Source of the DNA: Metopolophium dirhodum
Taxonomy: Eukaryota > Arthropoda > Insecta > Hemiptera > Aphididae
Assembly: GCF_019925205.1 (NCBI RefSeq)
Contig: NC_083560.1
Coordinates: forward strand, 18,557,145-18,621,144
Direction of reading: 5' to 3'
Length of the DNA stretch: 64,000 bases
Shown here: positions 1-9,998 of the stretch, in pieces
How the letters are laid out: the number at the start of each line of letters is the position of its first letter
Position numbering within the stretch: the stretch's first letter is position 1
Program-made: the position numbers and the translations under genes
The notes under the pieces: model-generated
What the model was told of the DNA's origin: nothing
Databases searched by the model: none
Seen by the model: the letters and a program-made list of their open reading frames with translations, nothing else

Positions 1-420
1 CTCCTGTTTTTTAAAAAAAATATGAGAATTTTTAACCACCAATTAGATCCAATTTATTACCCGAAAGCTCCAAAGAAATTGCGCAAAAACTATATAGGTT
101 TGAAACTCGTCTGAATTCTGATTTTAATGGTCAACATTTCAGAAAGAATATCTGCCAAATAATTTACAGCAGAAACGGGTGGAGGGGTACTCGTTTGTAT
201 CTCAACGGAATGGATAAAGTCATTACGTCATTATTTACGTTCTATAAATAAACTTAGAAATGTTACTATGATAAACGATAATTCTTCGAACAAGTGTCTG
301 AAGCCCGATTGTAATGTTGTCTTCCACTGTATAGGCACCTACTTTATGGCTCATATAGTTTTGTACATTTTAAACGATGTAATATAATTTGAAAAAAATT
401 ATGTTTGTGATGAAAGTTTA
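1..420. other. AT-rich unique DNA, no gene seen
   Basis: No long open frame, splice-bounded exon or recognised repeat could be identified here. Confidence 0.5.
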
Positions 421-457
<37 letters not shown>

Positions 458-458
458 G
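421..458. repeat. (ATT)n microsatellite
   Basis: About twelve uninterrupted ATT triplets. Similar shorter tracts lie at 1320-1343, 1361-1382 and 30112-30134. Confidence 0.95.
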
Positions 459-461
459 ATC

Positions 462-600
462 CAAGGTTAGGCGAGTTAACGTATTTTTTTTAACTCAGTC
501 GTGTTTAGTTAGTTTTTTTTTTTATTTCAACCGAGTTAACTAGTAGCATCGACTTGACTTGACTGAGTAGCATTATAAATTAAGTTTATTAAAAACAAAT
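462..600. mobile_element. Family B left-end fragment
   Basis: Begins CAAGGTTAGGCGAGTTAACG, close to the consensus family B tip (CAAGGCTGGGCGAGTTAA), followed by the usual GTTAACT-rich text. A matching right end lies near 2480-2745, so this could be one element opened up by the tandem array between them. Confidence 0.45.
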
Positions 601-1734
601 ACAAAATTCACGGTTATCTCGGATAAGTATTGTCCACTAAGAGATGCAGGTACGAAGTACCAATTCTCATATGAATAAATAATGGTGAGTGGTGACAAAA
701 ATTACAGTAATGAACGGAGAATTAAAACCAACTGTACAAAACATAGGCAACTTTATGATTACAATAATATTACGAATTATAATTCACCGGGCGATTACTT
801 TAAAGTAGGTAACTTTAATATTCGTAAAAGTATAAATGTTTATGAGAATATTTTATTTTTTGCGTGGTTTCAAGTCGTTACGAAAAAACATAGAATTCGG
901 ATTTAGGATGAGTAGTTATATTTTATGAGTTATAACTTATAAGTATTTAATGTGTTGATGAGTGGAGTAGTGGACCAACATCTTTCGGGGTCACAAACTG
1001 ACTTTAAATACTTACGAATCATAAACTACTCGTCCCAAATTCGAATTGTTTGCATCGAAATACATAGTAAAATTGTCTGCTCGGAAATATGAAATCTCAG
1101 TTTTCATTTACAAAAAGTAAAAACTTAAAAACGTCGAGGATAAAAAATATTAAAATAAAAATAGATATTAAATTGTTTTAAATGTTGTTTTTCTCAACTA
1201 TAGACACTTCGTTAAAATAAAAACATTTATACTTTTTGAAATAATGAGTGTTTAGTGATAAAATAATCGCCTGATATAAATTGAAATGGTCACAAATCAT
1301 GATATACATATCAATAACGCTAATAATAATAATAATAATAAGTAGGTATTAATCTAACCTATTATTATTATTATTATTATTAATATAATTGGTGAGCAGA
1401 TCGTTGTTATGTTATAATGTTATTATACGGTCGACTAAATGTTTCCTCTTATAGCTGCTATGTATCTAAAAATGATAATTTAGTTTTTGTCTACACAAAT
1501 ATAAATATAAATCTGAAATATTCGTTTTAAACATCTCGTTTTCTTTTCTTATAATATTTTATATATTCTACGACCTTCAAATACCTTATCACTGTGTACA
1601 CGGTAACGAACAGAATATTTGTCCGGTTAATATTTGTTTATTTTATTCTCAGAATTGAAATATGAATATACAATAGAAACTTAATTGGAAATGTTAAAAA
1701 AAATAAGTTGATTTAAAATTATTAACGTAGGGAG
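601..1734. other. AT-rich intergenic DNA
   Basis: Contains one ATG-initiated 74-codon frame (682-906) with no recognisable domain, signal peptide or splice context; I regard it as chance. Two triplet microsatellites (AAT at 1320, ATT at 1361) face each other and could pair. Nothing else is recognised. Confidence 0.5.
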
Positions 1735-2440
1735 GCATATTATGAGTCAAGTAAAAGTTAAGTCAATTAAAACACCAAACCGGTCAAGTCGAGTCGAGAA
1801 GTATTGAAATTAACGTAAATCTTAACTTAGTCGATGCCCAGACATGTGTCACGGTAATAAAAAAAAATAATGTTTGTTAGGATTATATGCGAATTCCAAA
1901 AAAAAAAAAATTATAATTTGATTTTGTTTAATGGCGCGTAGAGAGGCGACCGAGTTAAGTTAAAGTCGAGTCAATCAAAACACCGAACCGGTAAGTGACG
2001 TTCAGAAAATATATCGAAACTAACTTGACTTTTAAAAATTGTTAACTCGTCTATGCCCCATATAGGTCTCATGGTGATAAAAAAATAATTAATATTTTTC
2101 TGGACAATATGAAAATTCCAAATTGACTTTATCGGGAATAATAAAAAAAAAATGTAAATTGATTTAATAACGCGTGGTGAGGCACTAACGAATCGCGAAG
2201 TCAAGTCGACTAAAACTCCTGAAACCGGCAAGTCGATTCGAGAAGTATTGAAATTAACTTAACTCTTAACTTAGTCGATGCCCAGACATGTGTAACGGTA
2301 ATAAAAAAAAATAATGTTTGTCAGGATTCTATGCGAATTCCAAAAAAAAAAAAATATAATTTGATTTTGATTTAATGGCGCGTAGAGAGGCGACCGAGTT
2401 AAGTTAAAGTCGAGTCAATCAAAACACCGGACCATACTGG
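1735..2440. repeat. Tandem array of about 225-bp units with a 446-bp higher-order period
   Basis: Three successive units share a CGG-AAGTCGA-GAAGTATTGAAATTAAC core, then 'gatgcccagacatgtgt', an A-rich stretch, and 'aatggcgcgtagagaggcgacc'. Units 1 (from 1782) and 3 (from 2226) are nearly identical, while the middle unit (from 1986) is diverged, so the repeating block is about 446 bp. The text also resembles the GTTAACT-rich family B. Confidence 0.8.
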
Positions 2441-2479
2441 ACTATGTGGAGTCCTACTGGACTTACCGGTCCAAGTTAT

Positions 2480-2745
2480 ACGTTAAGAAGTGTCGAAACC
2501 AACTTGATATTAATATTAATCATTAATTTTAAACTTAATATTGAACTGCTGAAAAAAAAAATAATAACAACTTAACTCAATGGTTAATAAGTTGATTGAA
2601 AATGTTCATATGGCTTTTAACTCAACTGAGTTAAAAAAAAAAAAAAAATGTAGGTTAACTGTTAACTTTAAACTTTTCCAAATGTTTTCCGTCAACCTGA
2701 CTTAACTCGGTTAACAATTATTATCATTAAGTCGCCCGGGCTCGG
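2480..2745. mobile_element. Family B right-end fragment
   Basis: Ends in CATTAAGTCGCCCGGGCTCGG, a diverged version of the family B terminus CATTAACTTGCCCAGGCTTG. The preceding GTTAACT-rich stretch matches other copies, for example 45990-46099. Confidence 0.5.
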
Positions 2746-2845
2746 CCAAAACCGGCGAGTCCAGTCGGGAGGCGTTGAAATCGACTCAACACGTTACCGG
2801 ACTCGTCACGCCACGTCTGGTTAATACCCGGTATCGGGTCGTGTC

Positions 2846-2851
2846 ACGTAC
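2846..2851 (-). promoter_or_regulatory. 5' splice donor of nucleotidase exon 1
   Basis: GTACGT follows ATG directly on the minus strand. Reading through it adds residues unlike the family, whereas splicing here leaves the frame at a codon boundary (phase 0) where 5'-nucleotidases continue with the GNHE motif. Confidence 0.75.
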
Positions 2852-3196
2852 CATGGCGTCCACACCGAGGTCGCCGACCAGTTCGGCGGCCGGCTGCCAG
2901 CCGAGCACGTCGTAGAACCGCGTGCCGTGGAACGAGTCGCCGGCGTACAGGTGGACGACGGCCGCGGCCGCCCGCGCCCGTTCGGCGTCCAGCGCGCCGC
3001 GCAGCCGGGCGAAACCGCCGTGGCCGCCGGCCGCGCCGCACGGTCCGCCGCCGCCGCCGCCGCCGCGGCAGGTCTCGTCGTAGTGCGAGTGCAGGTCGTT
3101 GGTGTGCAGGACGGTCAACCGGAACTCGCCCGGAACAGCCGCAGCCGCCATCGCCGCAGCCGCTTGAAGCAGACCCAACGCCACGGACGCGATCAT
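2852..3196 (-). CDS. 5'-nucleotidase/apyrase-family protein, first coding exon (partial gene)
   Basis: First 115 codons of a metallophosphoesterase of the 5'-nucleotidase/apyrase family, enzymes that hydrolyse extracellular nucleotides at the cell surface or in secretions. Residues 1-20 form a hydrophobic, Ala-rich signal peptide. LTVLHTNDLHSHYDET (27-42) carries metal ligands D34 and H36; GGFARL (60-65) and AGDSFHGTRFYDVLGW (85-100, ligand D87) are family signatures. The ATG at 3196 has A at -3; four further codons upstream are open but begin with GTG. After GVDAM the frame meets a donor, ATG|GTACGT, at 2852/2851, exactly before the expected metal-binding GNHEFD motif, so that motif belongs to exon 2. 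I find no such exon between 1 and 2851, so the gene continues beyond the left edge. Residues 45-51 are a seven-glycine run in a loop, encoded by a GCC tract. Codon GC is far above the surroundings. Family assignment is firm; substrate and membrane anchoring are inference. Confidence 0.88.
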
Positions 3197-3227
3197 CGTA
3201 CTGCGCACCGCGGTTCCGGCCGTCGAC

Positions 3228-3277
3228 CGTTATCAGTGCCGCCGCAGTGATAACGGATTCGGTTTCGTTATCAGTAC

Positions 3278-3322
<45 letters not shown>

Positions 3323-3400
3323 AGTGATAACGGATTCGGTTTCGTTATCAGTACCACCACCGCCGCCGCCGCAGTGATAAGGAATTCGGTTGCGTTGCTA
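3228..3400. repeat. Palindromic minisatellite with GCC microsatellite upstream of the nucleotidase exon
   Basis: A unit of about 32 bp beginning CAGTGATAACGG and ending CGTTATCAGTA occurs at 3245 and 3322, with a degraded copy at 3372 and a half copy at 3229. Each unit is an inverted repeat (GTGATAACG / CGTTATCAG) that could form a hairpin. The units are separated by CCG/GCC triplets, the longest run being 3281-3321. The block lies 30-200 bp upstream of the nucleotidase ATG, so it may be in its 5' UTR or promoter. Confidence 0.85.
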
Positions 3401-3429
3401 ACCTAACCTAGAGGCGCGATAACAATATG

Positions 3430-4046
3430 CAGTGAAACTTCCATATAACGAAGTCGAATAAGCAACAAAAAAAATTCGTTGTATAGAGGAATTCGTTAAA
3501 TAGAATTACGCATTAATTCAACTTTTTTTTTATTATTTTTTTTTATTATGTATATTGTATGCATTTAAAAACAACGTCAAACATCATATTACAGTTTAAT
3601 TTAATTTTTAACCTTAAATATAGTTTAAAAGAAATAATCAGTAAGTTTTGTCTGCTTATTATTTTTGAAAATTGTCCTTCTTTCGTAAAAAGTTTTTATA
3701 TCGTCAAGTTTTAAACGAAAGAATGTATACTCGTTTGCACCAATATCGGAACTGAAGTGTACTACAGTAAAATTAATCAGTTTGCCTACCTTCGGTGTCT
3801 TATCTTTATCGGGTACATTGTTCGTGTACAATTTTAGAACTATGACATAAACTATCAATTTGATAGTGACAACATTTACAAAAACTGGGTTTTTATCGAA
3901 TAATTATTTCGTTATATACAAACATCAGATTCGTTATGTGGAGATAAATTTACGTGTAATTAAGAATGAAGGTCATAGTTTTTAAAAATATTTCGTTAAA
4001 CAGAAAATTTCGTTAAATGGAAGTTCGTTATATGGAAGTTTCACTG
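3430..4046 (-). mobile_element. pogo/Tigger-like DNA transposon remnant
   Basis: The ends are inverted copies of CAGTGAAACTTCCATATAAC (3430 rightwards; reverse complement ending 4046). Subterminal 'ttcgttaaatggaag' repeats are typical of the Tigger group. The total of 617 bp is far shorter than an autonomous element. TA follows the right end, but the left flank reads TG, so the expected TA duplication is not intact. Confidence 0.7.
3625..3858 (-). pseudogene. C-terminal remnant of a Tigger-like transposase
   Basis: A 77-codon open frame inside the Tigger remnant has no true ATG (it opens at TTG). It ends in DDIKTFYERRTIFKNN then KQTKLTDYFF and a stop. A C-terminal 'KQTKLTDYF-like' tail is characteristic of pogo/Tigger transposases. 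The DNA-binding and DDE catalytic regions are absent, so this is a fragment and not a gene. Its orientation agrees with an element truncated at its 5' side. Confidence 0.55.
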
Positions 4047-5737
4047 TAATAGTAATCAATTCCTACGCGACATGATTGTTCACTTGCTGCACTGCACCAT
4101 AATAATAATTAAGTGTCATTATGTGTTAGTAGTACTAGAAAATCAACTGACGCTTTGTCACTACAACTCTTATTATACGCTTGACAGACAGAAATACTGA
4201 CCTCACCTGTTGCCTGAACAACATGAGTGATTGAAAATAATATTATGGTCCTCGACACGTAATCGAATAGGGACGTAAAAAAAAACCATTAATAATATAA
4301 GCGATTAAAAATTCAAACACGGTATCTAAAACAGCTATATACTATTCATATTGTGCGTCATCATAACACATCGAAAATGAATATAAAATATCAGCAAAAA
4401 AAGTTATGATTAGGGTTCTGAATTTGAAATTTTTCAAATTTCACTTTTATTGAAATATTTCTTGCCGTACATTTATGACTAAATATAAACTTTTAGATAT
4501 AACACAACAAATTATCAATATTTTATTTTTTACGAAAATAAACTGCATACAATTTCTAAAGCCTATTTATTACGGTGAGTGGTAAACCCTTTTCTTATCA
4601 CCTATTTAAAATGTATTGAAATAGTTGATGAAGAATAAAATGACGAATTTTGGACAAGTAGTTTACGATCTTTAGCTTTTAACTTTTGGCTTTTAGCCTG
4701 TAATAATAAAGATGCAATATATTGTGATGACCTAAAAAAAGTACCAAAAATTACCGAATAAAATAAACGCTTTATTTACATAAAATTGTAAAAAAATTAA
4801 CCAAACATTTTTTTTAAATCATAATATTGACTATCTATATTCTACAGTGATATCTCCTTCGTTTCGAGTGATGTACGTTTCCTACCTCGACGTGTTAACA
4901 TAATAAAAATGTATTCCTGTAAGACATAATCCACATGTTATTCATCGTTACAACACTTCACTATAATAATAGTTATGTATTTTTACGGTGAGTGCCAATA
5001 GTACACTCTTTTTTTTATCGCCTATTTAAAAGTAATTCCAAAGCTAGATATACGTAGGTATTTGATTTATAATATATCGGTACGTTTCGTGTATATTTGA
5101 ATCAGAATAACAAGTTTTTACTTTGCATTATTTGAAAATGTTTAATTTAAAGGAGACTTTTTTAATTTTTTAAAGGTTTTTAAGGTCTTTAGGCGTTTAA
5201 CACTAAAATCCGATTTTTTAATAATTTTGTTTTAAAATTTCAGCTTAAAAGAATGACATTTTAACGTGCTAAGAAGATTGTAAAAATAGAGATTACGAGT
5301 GGCGACGAAAATTTAAATGACAATAATATTCTTTTTTGCAGATAAAAATTTCACTTAGAAAATTAGAAAATGTGCAGTACTATAAATTTTATTTAAAAAT
5401 ATTTTTTGGTTCAAAAATTGTTTCTAATAAAAAAATTAAATGCATTATCTTAACTGGCTAATAGAGTAATATGTTACACTAATTAAAATAACGTTTAAAC
5501 GTGTAAAACGCATAAATCGAATAACGGTTGAACGTATAAGTTGAATGACGTTTAAATTTGTAAAACGTTTAAACACCTAAATTTAATAACGTTAAACAGT
5601 CATTCGATCGTAACGTTTAATATTCATATAACAGTAAATAATATAATTTTTTTTTTAAATTTAATTCCTGGTTGTCGTACCACCATTGCAATTCACAGCT
5701 ACTATTAAGTACCCATCGAATTATTATGAGTTATGAC
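4047..5737. other. AT-rich DNA with minor repeats
   Basis: A block of about 50 bp (ACGGTGAGTG ... CCTATTTAAAA) is present twice, at about 4573 and 4984. Around 5480-5640 the motif AACGTTTAAAC recurs in slightly changed forms. No coding exon recognised. Confidence 0.5.
4411..4475. mobile_element. Left end of a TAGGGTTC... hAT-like element (family C)
   Basis: Starts TAGGGTTCTGAATTTGAAAT and matches the terminus of the complete copy at 32374-33253 in inverse sense. No matching right end was found nearby, so it is a fragment. Confidence 0.4.
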
Positions 5738-7596
5738 GTTTTTGAGCTGTTTGCGGACAATTTCAAATTTAAATTGTTTTAGTTTTTTTCGATATATTAT
5801 ATCAAAAACATATTATTTGTTGGGCGAAAAAGCGTGGAAATGTAAGACTCTTGATAAAATGTTATAATAGCAGTTTGAATATATTGATAATACATAGGCA
5901 CAACTTTTTTTTATAAGCATTCAAAGTTCGATATTTGACAAAATTCATCAAATTTAAAATTTAATAACTATTTTGTAGTTAAAAATTAAAATATTTATTT
6001 TTTGTATAGCTAAGGATTGAACATCTAAAACAAGGTTCCGCGTAAATAGGTTATATTTTATAAATTACTTTATCCACAATAATATCATCAAATATACTTA
6101 GGCTATCTGACCATTTTCACTCAGAATCGTTTTTTTTATGCAATGATATTATATCATTGAATTCAAATTTAACACCATCCATTATACAGTGACCCACTCA
6201 TCGTAATCAGTAGTACGGCTGAGCAACACCCACTTGCCCACCTTTTGTAATTTAATTTTTTTGGGGAAAAAGCTTGATAATTTTAATACAAAGCTTCTAA
6301 TATATTGTTACAATGACTTTTGAAAAATATTGATAATCCATGGTCATTTTATTTTATACGCATTTAAAGTTCCAATCTTGACAAAATACGTAAAAATCAC
6401 GAAAATTTGCAAATTCTTTTGAGTTAGAAATTAATAAAAAATTTGCTTTTTAAATCAAAGATTTTATAATGTAATGCAAAGATTCGTCATAAACTTGTCT
6501 ACCTTTATCAAAAAAAAAAAAATGTCTACAGTAAAGTTAAATTTAATTGTTATGAGCGTTTGAATTTCATATTTTTGAAACATTCGATTCTCGTATAGCG
6601 ATGTTCTTCTTATTATTATTCTAAAACGAAACTGTTTACAGACATTTTCAATTTTCAGTTTTTTTTTACTATTTATAACAATAACATTTTATTTACTGCG
6701 TAAAAAAAGCGTGAAAATGTAAAGATTCGTCATAAACTTGTCTACCTTTATCAAAAAAAAAAAAATGTCTACAGTAAAGTTAAATTTAATTGTTATGAGC
6801 GTTTGAATTTCATATTTTTGAAACATTCGATTCTCGTATAGCGATGTTCTTCTTATTATTATTCAAAAACGAAACTGTTTACAGACATTTTTGATTTTCA
6901 GTTTTTTCTTACTATTTATAACAATAACATTTTATTTACTGCGTAAAAAAAGCGTGAAAATGTAATACAAGGCTCTTGATATATTGTTATAATAGCAGTT
7001 TAAAAACATCAAAAATACACAAGCACAATTTTTTTCTGTAACCATTTAAAATTCGATTTTTGACAACATTTATCAAATTTAAAATTTAATTTCGATTTTA
7101 AATAATAATTTTAAATTTAATTTAATTTTGTAGCTAAAAATTAAAATATTCATATTTTTTATAGCTAAGGGTTGAACATCTAAAACAAGGCTTCACGTAA
7201 ATAGGTTATATATAAATTACTTTATTCACAATAATATCATCAAATATACTTGGTAATATCATAGGCTGACTGACCGTTTTCGATCAGAATCGTTTTTCTT
7301 ATACAATGATATTATATAATTGAATTCAAATTTAACACCATCCATTACAGTGACCCACTTGTAACCTACTGTACATCAGAGCGACATCCACTTATCCACC
7401 TTTTTTTATTATAAATCTATTTATTATCAAATATAATTAGGCATATCATAGGCTGTCTTCGCTCAGAATCGTTTTTCTTATACAATGATATTATAGTAAT
7501 ATTATCATTGAATTCAAATTTAACACCATCCATCATACAGTGACCCACTCGTAACCTACTGTACGGCAGATCGACACCCACTTGCCCGCCTTTTTT
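5738..7596 (-). mobile_element. Three stacked, partial family A copies
   Basis: Read on the minus strand, the family A start (AAGGTGGGTAAGTGGATGTCG-like) occurs three times: ending at about 6246, 7408 and 7596. The first block (5738-6246) is about 500 bp, the second (6247-7408) is longer, and the third (7409-7596) is only the terminal 190 bp. The second contains the 243-bp tandem duplication listed separately. Confidence 0.75.
6478..6963. repeat. 243-bp tandem duplication inside family A
   Basis: The segment starting 'aaagattcgtcataaacttg' at 6478 is repeated from 6721 with only a few changes (for example 'attctaaaac' against 'attcaaaaac'). Near-identity shows that the duplication is much younger than the element around it. 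Confidence 0.92.
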
Positions 7597-8284
7597 AATG
7601 TTTGCTTCCGATATATTTTTTTATCGATGTATCATTATTATTTTTACGTCCAAACAGCCTGGGCGTCCGTCCAAACGTCCAATTGCCCTAGATCGAGAAT
7701 TTACACGACACTTACTTCCGCGACATCACCTTTTAGTGTCGTCGTGCAGTAATTAATGGACTTTCAAACTTTTACACTGCTCTTTATTCGTCTCGCTCAT
7801 ATTGTATTTTATTCACACCATTACTATACGCGTGCCAGACCTGCAGACGTCTGCGTTGTACAATAATAGTGTTGAGATATTTACGGGTTTGCACTCTGCG
7901 TCCAGAGTAACGTGATAGGTACATATATTGTCAAGTATACGACGTATAACACGATATAATAATAACATAAGAACGTATGGAAACCACGAATGCGTGTCAC
8001 GTTTAAAGAAAGGAGAAAAAATAAGTCCGAGTCGGCTTATGTAGGTAACTTCGTGGTGACGTATATGACGGCGAAAAAGCGGTTCATAACTAGTGTGCCT
8101 ATAGAACAGTTGCAAAGTACGTTGCGTTATTATTATTATTGTGTATTGCGTCTCTTTCGAATGTTTATCACAATACACTAAACTTTTTTTCCAACAGTGA
8201 TATTGCACTGCAGTTTTGATACTTAAAATACTTCACTGCTATAGCTCGAAATTATGTTATACAAAAAAAATAAATACTTGTCGG
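7597..8284. other. Unique DNA, no gene accepted
   Basis: Somewhat richer in GC than its flanks, with a 'gtccgtccaaacgtccaa' direct repeat near 7665. Overlapping open frames on both strands (7813-8208 minus; 7990-8181 plus) show no domain and no splice context. Confidence 0.45.
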
Positions 8285-8650
8285 CCGATATTCGAAATTT
8301 GTTTTCATTCGTCGATATTCCCGGAAAAGTATTCTGCGTCTGCAGGTTCAAAAAAATGTAAAATATAAATATCGTCATTGAAAAGTCAAAAGTTTCGAAA
8401 CGAATTTCGTCCATTGACCGAATCACACACACTGTAGTCCTAACCTACGTCACGACGAATAGAATGTCTAGCCGAGTCAGTTCTCGTCCACAACTATGCT
8501 CGCTTCCCGACTATAAACTGACTACAAAGTTTGAAGTTTCGCATTATCGTTTGGATGCACAGTGAAAGGGTTCCACTTTTAAAATATTTTTGCACACGTC
8601 ATTTTCTCTCAAGAATTGACCACTAAAATGTATGACACATATTATACAAT
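8285..8650. repeat. Direct duplication, copy 1
   Basis: Matches 9183-9545 in order and orientation, with shared blocks such as 'gtcgatattc', 'gtattctgcgtctgc', 'atgtctagccgagt' and 'tctcaagaattg'. Divergence is moderate, perhaps 20% by eye. Confidence 0.8.
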
Positions 8651-8662
8651 AGAAACACAAGA

Positions 8663-8850
8663 AACTGTATCTAAGGTAATTTTTTTTTTAAGTTACAAAA
8701 ATCACCAAAATCGGTTTTGTCAAAAACTGGTTTTACGTAAAAACTTACGTTTTGCCTTAATTTTTTTTTTTTTGGGGGGGGGGGGGTTGGAGGGAAAAAC
8801 ACACATTATTGTAAAATCAATACACATTCATCGCTCTGCTAAGAATCTGA
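8663..8850 (+). mobile_element. Degraded family A 3' fragment
   Basis: Contains the family A 3' text (CCAAAATCGGTTTTGTCAAA, then TTGTAAAATCAATACA and a TCGCTCTGCTAAGAATCT end). A run of 13 G lies at 8776-8788, where other copies have a shorter G or C run. Confidence 0.65.
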
Positions 8851-9182
8851 TACATTAAATTTATCTAAGCCAAGTGGTTTATTTTTTATGAGTTTTTGAA
8901 AACTGGAAGTTTTTTGAAGTAAGACTCACTATTGTAAAAAGTAATATTTTTTTTGAAAATATTTAGATTTTAACAATTACCTGTTTCAAAATTGTCATGA
9001 AATACGAGTTTGTAGTTTTTGAATTGAAAATGTTTTTTACGACTGAATCAAACTGATTTAAAAAAAATCATTAAAAATGAACTACATGACTTAATAAATG
9101 TTTTTACGATAAATATTTTTTCTAGTAACCGGGTTTACAAATTGGCTATTTCAAATTTTTCAAAAAAAAATTACATCAAATT

Positions 9183-9545
9183 TGACATTTTTGCATCCGT
9201 CGATATTCTCAGAAACGTATTCTGCGTCTGCGTCTGTTCAGAAATGTAAAATATAAAAATTGTCATCGAAAAGTCAAAAGTTTTGACATGACTAATTTCG
9301 TCCATTGACAGAATCCCACGCTGTCGTCCTAATCTAAAGCTAAAGTCCACGATGTCTAGCCGAGTTAGTTCTTGTCCAAAACAATAGAATCGCTTCCTGA
9401 CCAAACTTTGACGTCTCGCATTACCATTTGAATGCACATAGTGAATAGGTTCCAATTTTAAAAAATTTTTGCAAAAGTCATTCGCTCTCAAGAATTGGCC
9501 ACTAAGGTTTATCATACACAATATTATACAATATAACTACGAGAA
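9183..9545. repeat. Direct duplication, copy 2
   Basis: Second copy of the 8285-8650 segment, offset by about 900 bp. It runs directly into the tandem array that starts near 9540. A minus-strand open frame (9171-9521) and its counterpart in copy 1 share MDEI and TFDFSMTIFIFYI. The similarity follows from the DNA duplication and is not evidence of coding. Confidence 0.8.
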
Positions 9546-9998
9546 AAGACGTTTTATTTTTAGTTTAATTAAATCGAAAATAAATTATCGATAAAACAAT
9601 AATTCATGACAAACATAACAACAATATTATTATTATTCAACAGCAGCGTGGCCAAATTTTTTTTATTCCAAAGATCCACTGAAATCGCGTGTTTATCTAA
9701 AGATTATTGACATCGTAAAAAATGGACGACGAAGCGAATTATCTTTAAATCGTATAAATTCTTTTCACCGATAAGTAAAAAGTATAAAATATATATATTT
9801 GAATACATAACAAAAGTTTCCTTTTAAAATAATTGTCGCTATTATTATTCACTCATTAAAATTCCGTTTAAAAAATACCGTCTCCGAGTCTCGTGGCTTA
9901 CCAACTAATGGAAAACACGAGAAAACACGTTTTATTTTTACTTTGATTAAATCAAAATCAAATAATCATTAATATCGAGTAAATTTTGTAATTAGTAG

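Noticed and set aside
7813..8208. 131-codon minus-strand open frame
   Set aside because: No motif, no splice context, and an overlapping frame on the other strand.
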